Shown one piece after another: positions 36,450 through 48,939 of a stretch of 64,000 nt of DNA. Numbering within the stretch: position 1 is the first letter of the stretch; each line of letters starts with the position of its first letter. The position numbers and the translations under genes were made by a program. This DNA comes from Trogon surrucura (taxonomy: Eukaryota > Chordata > Aves > Trogoniformes > Trogonidae): assembly GCA_020746105.1 (NCBI GenBank), contig CM036626.1, positions 11,860,001 through 11,924,000 of the forward strand, given 5' to 3'. The notes under the pieces are model-generated. The model did not search any database, was not told where the DNA came from, and was given only the letters and a program-made list of their open reading frames with translations.

Positions 36450-39400
36450 AACCTTAGCCAATGCATTGTTAAGTTTAATAATGACTAATTAACATTAAAG
36501 CACAATGGATAAAGTGTATAGACAAAGACATATTTTGGCAGAGATTTTTGTCATGGTTTTGATGCCAGATTCCTACCCAACTAAGTGGTCACTGGTCATC
36601 TGAATCATTGATGTTGTCTTGGAAAACTTACCCTTCAGATTGCGCTATCCTGGTTTTCCTTTGTTCAGCAAGTGACACTAAGTCACAGACCATTATTTGG
36701 AGTAACTTAGCCAGGGCCCACCTAAGTGAAACGTCAGGAATAGAAAGGTACCTAAGTGAGATGCCAGACAGTGAGCTCTGGGAATCACAGAGCCAGGGTG
36801 AAGATGGGCAAAAGAAAATAAAGGTTTTGAATGCAAGAACTTAATGTAATTTCTTATTATTTATCTCATTAATTTGTAATCCCTATGAACCACACTCAAA
36901 TGTTACTGTGCACAGGCCCTCCAGTGGGAGGAGAAGAGAACTATAGGAATAAATCCAAACCCCAGCTGAACTGACAGGCTGTTTTTCAGTGTGAGTTATG
37001 CAACATGTTAGTACTTCTAGGTATAGGACCAGTGGGATTTAACTTGTACAGCAGATGGTCCGTGCATCATTGCTGGAATGCGCCTGCTGACCCTAGGGCA
37101 GAGCCTGAATGGACTTCAAAAGAGAGACTGGGCATGCTTCAAAGTGTTATTGTTTAAATGTTCCACTAAATGGGGACTCCGGAACAAAATATCTAGCTGA
37201 GGTCAGTCTGAAAAATGTCAACACACATAATGAGAAAACAGCGTGTTGTGTGAGAAAGAATATTTCATAGGGGTATTCTGGCTATTTTGAGTTGAAAAAA
37301 CTACTTTTATCATGTGTGTCAGCAGGTTGTCATAATCTACGTCTCTTTCCTTGAGCTGGGAGCTTCATTTGCTTTTCTTGGAAAGTGCGAGGTCTGTGTG
37401 TGAGGGTCATACAGGCTTTTGAAAAGTCTGGTTTGTCCACAGGCAGGTATGCAGGGAGAACCGTCAGACAAAGTTATAGCAAAGGTGTGTTGCAATGCAG
37501 CGTTGACTTAGTCTTGACAGCCTCCCTCCTACTCATTTCAGAGGAAGGCTTGTAAGGACCCTGTGTTTGGTTTAATAGCATGATCCTGTGATTTATAATC
37601 ATGTACTGTGTTCTGTTCTGTTCCTCCCAAAGCCCATAATGCCCGCTCATGGCATATTGTTTTACCCATGTAATCCACAAGTTTTGGCTTCTCCTCACTC
37701 TATTCAGAGGGAATTTCAGTAGAAAAAGGATTGGGTTCGTGTCCAAATCAATAGGATTAATATCACGAAGGAAGATTTCTTAGGCAAGTCAAGATTAATG
37801 AGATTAAGCCTTCAGTAGGAAATTCAAGATTTGGCCTTTGATTTGCTGGTCTGGCTGGGCTGCATCTTAGGTGGTGTAAATATCAATGGTCCGGTAGCTT
37901 GTGTTCACAAAAGGTTTCCATGCTGGCCACTGGCAATTCAACATGGGTGGCTGAAAAATAATTTCCTTTGCTGGAAGCTAACAGCAATAACCTGAACTTT
38001 CACAGCATCTTGTCCTGCTGGGGCATGCCTCAGTCTTGATGGAGACGCGTTACAATAACACGCAGATTAAAAGCTAACCCTCCCTGCAGACGTAATAGCG
38101 ATCCAATGCCAGGAAGAGCAAACAGGATCCATGTTAAATAAAGAGAGGGCTTGTTGCTTTCACATATCAATATTCAATGAGATCAGACGATTTGGCAAGC
38201 TAGGCTGAGAAGAAAGCCATTAGGCAAGGTAAAAAACTAAAGGGCTCTGGAGATCTGGAAGAAAGTGAGCGGTCTTTAAACCGAGAAGATAACTTGGGCC
38301 TGTTTGTAGAGGCTCCGTATCTTGGTCAGATGTTGTAACTGACACAAAACTTGAATAGCAACCAATTTAAGTGGGTCAAAAATAGCATCCACACCCTCCC
38401 TGGAGTCCCAGTTGCTACACTCAGTATCACTACTCAGCTGTTAGCTGTGGCGCAGATTAAGCAAAAACTGTAAAAACGTATCTAAGTGAGTATGAATTCA
38501 GCAAAGCTTTCAGGCTTAGGCTTATCTTCAGTGTATGCTTAACTTCAGCAAGTATAGAAACTCTTTGTTAAATACGACTTTCAGACCTGCAGAGAGCTGA
38601 TAAAAAAGTCACTCAGAGTTTCACCTTTTTTATTCTGTTTGCTGAGTGCTACAAATGAGCTGCCACTCGATGTGTTGATTGTTGAAAATAATCAGTAGTC
38701 AAAATTCAAAGTGTGTCAGTAAGTTAAAGGTGACCTATTATCTCAGTGTTCCCAAAGCAGAGGAATTACAACATATTTCTGATTAGCATAAGTGATTTCA
38801 GGAATCTTGGTTCCCTGGTAATATTGTCACTCCAAAACAGAGGCACTCTGCAAACTCTCCAAACTTCATCTTGTTAAACTGTTCATGGAGAATAAAAAGC
38901 ATGAGTCAAGACAAAGTGAATTTGGACAAAACTTTGCACTACAGGGAAATAAACTCCACTAAGCCAAAGGAAAAGATATTACATCCATTACTCAGTTTGC
39001 ATTTTTTACTTGAGTATAATAGGACTATAAACATTTGCTGTCAACAGCTTACAAAGAAACTTGTTCTGAAAGTGATGCATGGTGAGAACTTGCATCTAAA
39101 TTGAGTACATCTAAATTAGACTCTGAATACAGCACGTTCCCAAAGGTGGCTTTTGGTTAGAGCTAGTCAAGTAGTGCAGAGAAAAGTTCACAAATATTGA
39201 AAGAAATGCCACCAAGCCTCACAGGAGCCCTCTCTCCTTATGTTCATTGCGCAGGAGTACTTGGGGGACAGCATGTTTATTTGGGTTTGCACTTTGTGGG
39301 CAAGCGGCCCCCAGTTGTTAGAGAAAACCCGGTATTTGGTGTTCTCCTCATAGAGTGCAAAATGTGGCCAAGTGTTTTGCTGAACAAGGAAGGACTTACA

Positions 39401-39810
39401 AATGCGCTGGGTGAGGCCTACAACATTTCAGTTCTCGGCTTCAGTAGGTGGCAGAGATTCTTTAAATTCTCATGCTCATTTACATTAAGCAAACAAACAG
39501 AATTCCCAAACCGCAAAGCCCACAGATGATGTATGTAGCTAGTCTACGTAATCACAAGTGCGGTTACTGGGTACTTTTATCTTACCTCTCTCTCAAGCTT
39601 TGCTCTGCCTGTACTGCTGCTGGTCTTTATTAAGCCCCACATTCTACAAACATTTATGCGCATGATTTACTTTATGCTTTTAAGCAGTTGCTGAGAGCTC
39701 AATAGGTGTTAAATAGATAATGAACTAGAACACAATAGAACTGCCTATCTGCACAGATCTGGCTGAACCAAGTGAAGTTGCAGCTGCATAGAAAGTTCAG
39801 CGCGTGGGTA
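36450..39810. other. non-coding DNA, possible conserved elements
   Basis: No gene is recognised. The stretch at about 38,015-38,215 is uninterrupted non-repetitive sequence with scattered retained CpGs (gagacgcgttac, cagacgtaatagcgatcc) and a TATCAATATTCAAT run. It has the look of a deeply conserved non-coding element. The small frames at 38,871-39,104 and 39,197-39,529 have no motif. Confidence 0.45.
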
Positions 39811-39814
39811 AGAG

Positions 39815-39912
39815 TTTGCAGGGCCTTAGCTCATAAGATCCACCAGAACTGGCATTTGTGTTTGTGCAGCACCCGGCACAAAGGGACTCTGAATCTGACC
39901 AGGATCCCTAGA
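39815..39912 (+). repeat. MIR/L2-type 3' tail fragment
   Basis: The text gtttgcagggccttagctca then catttgtgtttgtgcagcac then ccggcacaaagggactctga resembles the amniote phrase 'ttgcagggccttagattgtaagc...tctgtgtttgtacagcacctagcacaatgggg'. It is the same kind of tail as at 36.36 kb but better preserved in its second half. Confidence 0.5.
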
Positions 39913-39919
39913 TCCCAGT

Positions 39920-42900
39920 GTGCTCGAAGTGATGAACAGCTAGAGGGCCTATAATTAGGCACCAAACAGCAGGTACTCAAAGTTCACAAAGATTCTAGCA
40001 CAGGGTAGTGCCAATACATCTGCTGACATTTGCATCTGCAGAGTGTTCATTCAAACACTGCCTGTTTTGGGAATGCTAAAAGATTCCCACCACCCACCAG
40101 CTGCTACCTGACCTCTTTAAAATAAACTTGTCTTAATGGGCATGTGCTGGATCACCAAAGAGACTATCAAATTTGGCACTGCGCTGCAGTGGGAAAGCCA
40201 AGTCTGGGTGGTAGCGATTGCTCTACATTCTTCCTCGCAGATATCCTATCATTAGGTCAAGGTTGTGGCACGGTGACGTGGGGCAGTGAGCCCCCCGCCT
40301 GCGCGCTGCCTGTCCGGTGGTTAAATCATCGTTATTCCAGACATTTGTCGCACGCCATTATATTATATCAACTAAAGGAAAGGTGAATGACTGTAAGCAC
40401 TTTGTCAAGGCTTTAGCGGATATTCGGCAGCAACAGCAGCATGCCAGGCTGAGAGGCCCAACCAGCAGCTTGCAAGGCATGTTTGATGTAGCTTTGTGAA
40501 CACAGACTATGCAAATATATTCAAAGGATGTTCTAGACGCAAATTGGTTGGAGCTAAATTTGCCCAGATGCTCTTGAATCTGCTTATTAGAGCCCTTTAG
40601 CTTGAAAATTAGCTGGAACTGATGAGTTGAATCAGAACTGACTTTAAGATCTTTGCATATTAAGAAAACCACAACCGGATTAAATGTGTGCATGTCTATG
40701 TAGCATGGAAATTCATCTCTCAATGCCTCCTCCACTACTCCCAAGATGAGGGCTTCACAACGCTTAATCTGTGGAGAGCTTCGGTGGAGGGCTGAGCAAC
40801 CATTTTGCCTTCAGTTTTTAAGTTAAGAATAAATGTCAAAATAATTTTCCGTCAAGGTTTTTGACTTTTGTACCTGCATTTCATTTTGCCTGCGGAGGCA
40901 CTCCCTGGCAGTGAACTCACACCTCCCCTCTCGTGTTATATGTTCCATTACTGAAGGTGAATAATCAAGACAAATATGAAGAAGGAGAGATGTACTCGCT
41001 TACTCAGATAATGACTGTGAAGGATGAAATCACCTCAATCCTGTATTAAAAACAACTACTTCAGGATCCTGTTATGGTGGCAAAAGATATTGGAAGGAGG
41101 TGGGATGTGTTGTGTAGATGGCAGAAGTACTTTTGCTTCCTTGGACTTCTTCCCTTTATAAGGGCATCTCCTGAAACCTTTCTCTCACCTGAATATTGAC
41201 TTTATACTCAAAGAAAGAAAATTGTGTCTTGAGCAGTGTTTAAGCTAGTTTCTCCAAGACAACTGATGAAGCATGTCTGCTTGGCCTCAGGGCATTCTAG
41301 TAGATTGACTGTACAGTTGCCCATTTGTGGCCACCTCTGCAGTCATTCTTAGAGCTCTGGGGCAGCGACTCTGCCATCTCCCTGCCTTGTCACCCTATGC
41401 CAGACATTAAGTTGGATCAGCCTTGCCCGTACGGCAGCTACACTGTGTCTGACCCCTGCCTGGGTGTACAAAGGTGGGAAAAGGGTGGACCGTTTCCTGC
41501 GCTTAAACAACAGAGCACTGTTAGCTCGGGGACAATTGAGCCTCTGGTGTTTATACTGTCTTTGTCTGGATAAACTGTATGGATACAGTCCCAATGCAGT
41601 CACTAGGAGATTTTCTTGATGATTTCCATGGTGCCGGCATTTCACCCCTAGTGTGTATTTTAGACGTCCCTGTCTTGAATCAGTATCTTAAGCCTCTTCG
41701 AACTGCATTGCGGTTATGCTTGGATTTAATTTTGAGCGCTTGCATTTTGCTGAGGAAACCAAAATTTGGCAGTATGTTCTTGGTGCCCTACAGAAGGTAA
41801 ATGTCACCCTGCTTTGACACTTTAAGTGATCCCTTTGCATAGCCCGCTCAAGTATCCTCAAAGAATTTGACACCAAGGATGTCCCAAGGGATTGGCCTCC
41901 CAATGCCACCTTCCAGGATTTGAGCACTCAGCTTCATGTAAAGCTCAAAATATTGCTGAGGCAGACAGAGATATTCAGTATCTTGCACTTCACAGAACCC
42001 AGACGCATTTTGCACACACCAGCTGTAATGTAAGCAACTCAGGTCAAATCAGAGAATTTCTCTTCTTTCAGCCTCCAGCTTTTCTAATTGCGTTGCAATG
42101 ACTGGTCTCCAGCTGTGAGGAAGTACGGAAAGCTTCTTATTTAGTAGGTTTTCAGTAATCCTAAAGAAGCCAATTCCTTCCTCCCCGGAATGGCACAGCC
42201 CATGTTACTTTAGAAACATCTTCCTAAATAACACCAGACACTGAAAATAGGCTAGGACAGGACTTAGAGTATAGTTGCACTGACATTCAGTCAACATGAT
42301 CACCATTTCCTTCTGGATTCTTCCTTGCCTTATTCTTGGTGGTGTGTTAGATCTGCTAACATGGAAGAAGGTCCTGTAGAGGTGCGACTGTCTTGTACTC
42401 AAGAGATATTAAGAGATAGATCTATTTGGATTTTTTCCTTGCCTTTGCATTCAATATGTACATCATGCTGACACTGCATGCAGCTTTTCAGCATGAGAAA
42501 CATCTGGAAAACATGCTTAGGAAAAAACACAGTTTAAAAATAAAAACAAAAATAAGCCCTACCAAACAAACAAACCCCTTGTATTTATCCCTAGAGCTTA
42601 GTGACTAAAAGATGATTGCCATAGAAGGTTCCTGGATCTATCCATCCTCAAACATCCTTTTCTTCCTCAATGGCAATTACACTCTTCAGAAAAAGTCAGA
42701 GCTGGTCAGATCTAGCCCTGGCATCTTTCAGTGGATTCTTCCTAAAATAAAGAGGCTTTTCCAAGCCTGGTGGTTTCACATGTTATGGTCAATGTTTATT
42801 CATTTGTCCTCTCTTTCCATGGGACTGGCAATGGCTGCTATTTCTGTATCCAATACCACTGTTATGTCTGTTGCTCTAATCTAGCTACTTATATGGTCTC

Positions 42901-44690
42901 CACCATCGTAATGTTTGAGCACATCCCAAGAATTAAAAAAACAAAATCAAAAAACAAACAAAAACCCCTAGAACAATAACAAACTCTCTCTTTCTTAATA
43001 AGAGTCTTGAATTTTTGTGCTTGTATGTGTGAGAGGAACTTGCCGAGGAAAAGCCAAATTGAAAAAATAGCCTCTGTCTTCAGCTGTGAAAACAGACCGC
43101 GAAAGGCTGGCATGGGAGGGCCACAACGATGAGCCGGGCTGTGACAGGAATCTGCCAGGACTAGATGTGCTTCCCCTAGTTTTTCTGCTCCTTGTTCCCT
43201 GGCTCGATAGTGTTTTCCATGATTCCTGGAATCTGGGAAGTCATAAAAGTTATGAGAGGCAGAGGGTAGACATGGGTTTTTCTTTTGACAAGGAAAACTT
43301 ATTTTTTGGGCCTGGAGACGGGTTGCCCTGATCAGCTTTCAGTGGAGGTGCTGCTTCTATTTATTCTGACCGCATTTGGATCAAGATCAGTATTTCTGTA
43401 TGCCTTTTCTCCATCTTTGACTGGGAATTGTTGTATACTGTTCCTGTGGACCCTGAAGTCACCTGAGACAAAATCCGTCCTGCACTTTAGACAGCTTTCT
43501 CTCTAGAAGGCTGTGACTAGTTTTTAATGGCTTGTTGGGAACAGGGTTTTATCTGCTCACCTACTACCCAGTTGTGGTGCTCTGGACCTGTAGTCCAGGG
43601 GAAGGAAAGGCTGATGAGCCTTCAGGTCCATCAGCTTTGGGCCTTATTTGAGGGGAAGAAAGTGAATCTTGCGTGCATGAGATGGGCTAGATCTTGGTGA
43701 AGATTTAAGAGCATTAAATCCTACCTGAATAAGAACAAGCTAAAGCTCTTGCCATGTGCTCTGAATCCAAGAGCAGTAAATGGAAGAATTACCAATGTAT
43801 AAAAATATAAGTAAAGCACATGCCAACATTAATTGGAGGAACACGTCCTTCTCACTGACCTTAGCCTGTGTGACCGTACCTCTGCTGTAAGTGACAGGAG
43901 CCCTTGGTTTCTCCTCTATAACCAGTAGGCAGAAATCCCATTTCCAGCCAAGGGATTAAACTGCACGTGAGGAAATGATTGAGTGCATTCTCGCCACACC
44001 TTTTTTTAGACCTGGATCAATGAAAAGAAGTATCATTATGTCTCTCATATTTGGGCTGGAAACTAAGCAATTTTCATACTTGCAGGAATGAGATACAGTC
44101 CTCTCAGAAGTTTTTGTTGGCAATAGGACAGGCAGCTGTCAACACTTCAGTCTAGAAGTAGATGCAGCTCATTAGGACAGTTGGATATCATCAGATTAGC
44201 TGGGCTTGGAGATAGGGTGAGACAGGAAAACATATGACAAGAACTGGCATCACAAACCCTTCCCCTTCAGAAATACTACCTCAAAACCAAGGAATGTTGT
44301 GGTCGATCACAGCCAATATCAATAGAATATATCCTAATTTAAGGGCAGACTCGCCAAGTATTTCAGCATGGGTTTCAGTGCCCTTGCTACACATAAAAGT
44401 TATGGCATCAGTTCTGGATTAGTTACTGGGACTCTGGTAATGATGTTCCTGGCATAGCACTCCTTGCAAACACGTACTTTGGAGAAGTTCCCGTGCATTT
44501 TTTTATTGTCCGTTAGAGCTGTGATGGCAAGCTATATGAAATCTATCCAGAAAACCTGAAAAAAATCAAAACCGAAAGGAAAAAAAAAGCACAAGCAAAC
44601 CCAATCAAAGATGGCAAAGCCTTTCTTGTGTAGACCTAAAACAAGGTCTGAAATCAAAAGAATATGGGTTGACTAAGCCAGCATAGTGGA
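39920..44690. other. non-coding DNA, one CpG-containing stretch
   Basis: No gene is recognised. At 40,270-40,440 the sequence has a local CpG cluster (cacggtgacgtgg, ccgcctgcgcgctg, tccggtgg, tcgcacgcc) next to AT-rich sequence, again with the texture of a conserved element. The minus-strand 128-codon frame at 40,358-40,744 and the small frames near 41.3-41.9 kb show no domain. A/C-rich runs occur near 42,540-42,575 and 42,935-42,970. Confidence 0.45.
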
Positions 44691-44734
44691 GGAAGGAGTT
44701 TTAGAATTTCTTCCAATGCCTTTAGAAAACTGCC

Positions 44735-44890
44735 TGAAATATTCCGTTCAGTTCTGGTACCAGAAAGATGCTTGCAGACTGGAAGCAATTCAAAGATGAA
44801 TGGCAAACAAAAGCAGCAGCAAAGAATACCTGAGTGGCAGCAGGGGCTAGTTTTGAAGAAGACTTAAATAGGCTTGGATCGGTGACAGGC
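44735..44890 (+). mobile_element. CR1/L3-like LINE fragment, ancient
   Basis: Plus-strand translation reads YSVQFWYQKDACRLEAIQR, then a stop, then MANK. This follows the CR1/L3 motif usually written [28 protein letters not shown]. DNA downstream (gaagaagacttaaataggct) continues the familiar L3/CR1 text weakly. The copy is fragmentary with an in-frame stop. The family call between L3 and an old CR1 is uncertain. Confidence 0.6.
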
Positions 44891-44899
44891 AAAGGTAGC

Positions 44900-47800
44900 C
44901 AAGGTCGTTGACAATACGCTGTGTGTGTTTGAAAAACGTAAATGGCAACAGGCCGATGAAGTGTTTGTCAGCATGCATTGCCGTGATTTGGTTTTGTTTT
45001 CAAAACCTCTTTGTTCTCAGCACACTTCTCTTTTCAGAGCTTGAGCCTTAGCTTTGCAACCCAGTCAGCAGGGATACCTTGTGTTTCTTTAGGGCTTGGA
45101 ATCAGGTGATCCCCAAATGCTTTACAAGGGTGAATTAAAGGAGCTTCACGTTAAAAACCTAAAATCTTTCTCCAAAAATGCAGTTGGCTCTGGAGTAAGG
45201 TAAAAGAGGACCTAGATTCTCCAGTGGGTGAGGTCTGTCTGCCTTTACATTACCACAGAGTCACAAAGGATTTGTCACCCACTCTTAGTTCATATCTGGG
45301 GACACTGTGAGCAAAGGAAAGAAGAGGTCCCTCATCGTTGAGTGCACTGCAACAGGCAGCACCAGGACTAAAAATTTTATCAAAAAACACACGCAGGGGA
45401 GGAATAGAAAAGAGAGAATTGCAATTTCCTTGAAGGCTATTAGGCTTGATCATCATAACTGCTGCCTCCATTTTTAATAATTACGAGGACACAAGAGTTT
45501 GACGTTATTTCCCTGCCGAGCAGCACCTTTGCTTACTCAGTACTGATTTAACGTTGCTAAAGCAACACCAAAACCACTTCCTATAGAGTGTGGATGTGCT
45601 CTGCAGGCTCCCGGGCCTACATAGTTAGCAGAAGTTATGAAACTTCATGGAGGAAATACAGTGCAAAGTACTAAGAGGTGTGGAAATCTTAAATGGGGAT
45701 GTAGCTTCAACCACTTCTTAGTCAATAGTCTTAAGGGAAAATAGGAGTGTGATGGTCTTGTATTTAAAAACCTCTAGTTTTGAGGCAACTTTTATTCTGT
45801 CAATAATCAACCGGAAACTGCATTATAAAGAAAAGAAACAATTCTGTTTAAATTGGAACAGCTCTCTTAAAATACTATTTCTGTGCACGCTGAGCCTGTG
45901 TGACATTGTTTTAAGCCTTATCCTTGTATTCACCATTCATTTAGCTTTCATTACAGACAAAATCTCAGATGCCAGAGGATGTGCAAAACCTGCTGGGTGA
46001 TTTGCAAAATCTTCCGGTGTTGGAAATTTTTCTAATGATGAAATACATTATTAATTGCTTCTATTTTATCTGATTACTGGCTATTGCCACGGGAATCCTG
46101 AGGGCTTTGCAACAAGGAAGATCTGTACTCCTTAAATTATAATTTCTGAGATTATATTAAAATACTATGTAAAAACAAGCATTCATTATTATGCAGACAA
46201 TTTTCAGTTTCGAATGTATCATCATGTGACTTTAGCCAAGAAAAAACCAAGGAAGTCACATATAGGCTGTTTACTCATCCCCAACTATTTCTTCAGAATT
46301 TGATTTACTACTCAGTTGTACTGGTGTGATCCTGGGGAGGAAAGTTCAAGATCTGCTTAACCTGGAGTTTCTTTTCCAATACACTTCCTACTGAATTCTG
46401 GGGATCGGGGATTTCTTGAGTAGTGTTCCTGCTAAAAGTGTTCCTGGTGCTTCTGATGTTGAGCTTCTGCTTGTTGGCTGTTGCATGCCCTTGGCTGTAA
46501 CAGTAATACAGCAACTTCTGCTGGTTTCCCCTCATATTCTCAAAACAATTCAGATTTTTGGTATATGCCAAGAGAATCATAAAAACACAGACCATAATTT
46601 TGAGGCCATGTTTCTGCAAGCACTGATGATGAAATTACTCCTGAAATATTGCAGCTAGTTAAAATACCACCTTGCTAGAAGGTACCAGCAGACTGAAGGG
46701 AAGAGAGAGAGACCTCGAGACACAGAAAGACGAGCAGAATGTCTTTTGAGCCAAAAGACAAGTGCTGATTTTGACCTAAGCACAAACACCAAGGCCAGTG
46801 TGGATGTTTATACAGAAACACGGGAACAATCTTGTTTATAGCTGAGTCAAGGGATGTAGTTAATATACATTTATCCCCTGACCTAGATGCAACATGGCCA
46901 AAAAGATGTATTGTGTGGCTGGGATACAACCAAGTCAGAGTCCCACACAAGCCAGGGACTTAAACTAGTTTCTGGCACCAAGGTGCCACAGCACTTCTTT
47001 GCCCAGCACACCGAAGTGCGGCCAGGGCTCTGGTAACCCGGCCCCGGCCCCACAGTAATTCAGGAAGGTGTTGGGCTAATAGTATGACGTCGGTGCAGAG
47101 AAAATGTCCTTTTCCAATAGTGTGACCTGATAGGCTGTGAGACAGATACCCACAACAGACCCACTGCTAACAGCTGGGGTAGGTGTAAAACTAGATTGTG
47201 CAAAATGTTAGAGACTGTGCAATACACAGCAGCCCAGGGCAGGCAGGGAGACGGCTGACTTGTGGGGTGCTGGAGGTCTGCAGAGATCTCCATGGGTCTT
47301 AGGTTTCTCCTTCCATCTCTGAGTTCTGCCCTGCCAGCATTTCAGTGCAATACTGTCCTGTCATGTGATTTGGTTTATGGCCCAGAGGGGACAGCTGAAT
47401 TCCTTCTCCAGCAACAATATTTTTTTGTGATGCCAATGTCATGACCTTTATTCATGAAAAACAAAGTAAAAATGGGTAAGCAGGGTGGAGCTCTGTCAGA
47501 AATGTGATGTAAACAGCTACAAAGACATGGCTGTGCTCCTCCAAAACCGTTTCCCACCAGGTAAGAATCAGAGCAACAGGCATTGCAAACACAGCAGAGA
47601 TCCCATCTGGTATTTTGTTAAGCGAATTGCCCGTATCTAAAAGCAAAGGCTAAAAAAAATTGCCAAATTGAACTTTTGGTCAGATTAGACAACAACATCA
47701 ACAACAACAATAACTTCCAAAGGATTTATGGAAACAAATTCCCATTGCAGGTATCTGCTGACATTATTAAAGAGCCAGCCTCTCTTCTAACAGTCATGAA

Positions 47801-48870
47801 AGTAACATGAAAATTCAGCAGGAGAAGAGCTCCTGTTTTGTTGTGGAAACAGTCTCCACAGTACCCTTGAAAATTCATCCTGAGGCAAGTTTGAAATAAT
47901 TCATGCTTTTGCTCTTATAAAAATATATTCGTGTTTGGAGCAAACAGCTGTTACGCTGGTGGAGAACAGCAGAAATACGACCTGGATTCAAACCTGGATC
48001 TCACTGAGAGAACTGGGATCTTTGTCTCCCAGTAGGGAAGTGAAATTCAGGCAGCAACATTTGCAAAGCTGCCAGGAACTCTGGGGGTGGCACGGATTGA
48101 GCTTGAGGAGAAAACCCACGTTTAAGCCGGGTGGAATGGGCATGTGGTAGTGTCAATTGCTCGGGCTGGAGATGGTGCCTGTGCCCGGAGCTCCGTCAGG
48201 CCAGTGGCTGTGGCTCCAGAAATGCCATACCCCGCTCCACATGGCTTTGCAGGACCTCTGGAGGAACTGGATGCTCCATGGGGCCCACCACACCCTCCAC
48301 TGTGTGTCTCTATTCAGTGGTTTATTCAGCTCTGTCATCAGGCAACCCCAGGGCGCCCAGTTGCTGCTATAACCCAGCCTGGCTACGCAGCTCCTCTGCC
48401 AGCTCCCTGAGCTGTGTTGCCTGTACCCGCCCTGCCAGCCCGTGCTGTGGGGCAGCACAGACCAGGGGTGTCTCTGTGAGCACCGAGAGCATCCCACATC
48501 CCCTTTGGCTTCTCCACGTGTCACTGGGATGTGCTTCCGGATGAAATGTGGGAGCCCAGGGGCGAGTTTTCACACTTCTCTGCATGAATTTAGTGGGCCC
48601 AACAGGCAAACGTGCGGGACTGAAAAAACCAAATTCAGGTCTTTGGCTGGCACAGACACTAAGAGAAAATTGCTCAGTGCTACAGGCAGCCTGTGACCAA
48701 CCGTGCACAAAATATTAACCCTTTGTGGCCCATTTGACAATCAGCAAGTGATAAGATTGGGCTTTGATACAAATCAGAGCTGACTAGCTTTGGCCAAACA
48801 GATTTAGAGGCACAAATCTGGATCTCTTGTGTTTCACAATAAGCCTGTTCTACCCTCTCCCTTCTCCACA
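44900..48870. other. non-coding DNA, no gene recognised
   Basis: Small frames on both strands near 46.3-46.7 and 48.1-48.7 kb conflict with each other and show no motif. A CAA-rich simple repeat lies at 47,691-47,713. The AT-rich stretch at 46,020-46,100 contains TTATTAATTG and reads like a possible homeodomain-rich element; this is motif-level only. Confidence 0.5.
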
Positions 48871-48879
48871 TCCTCCCAG

Positions 48880-48935
48880 GTGGAGACAGCAAAGCAGGAT
48901 CGCTCTGGCTGGGAGAGACCAGCGGCAGCCGCAAG
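48880..48935 (+). other. candidate small exon (56 nt)
   Basis: A pyrimidine-rich acceptor (taccctctcccttctccaca, then tcctcccag) precedes a 56-nt segment ending GCAAG|gtaagc at 48,936. Frame 1 is open and would read VETAKQDRSGWERPAAAA. The splice signals are good on both sides, but such pairs occur by chance in 64 kb, and no related exon or protein family is recognised. Confidence 0.2.
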
Positions 48936-48939
48936 GTAA

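Noticed and set aside
48100-48700. possible protein-coding region with many overlapping frames
   Set aside because: Frames on both strands contradict each other, no domain is visible, and no flanking splice pair brackets them convincingly.
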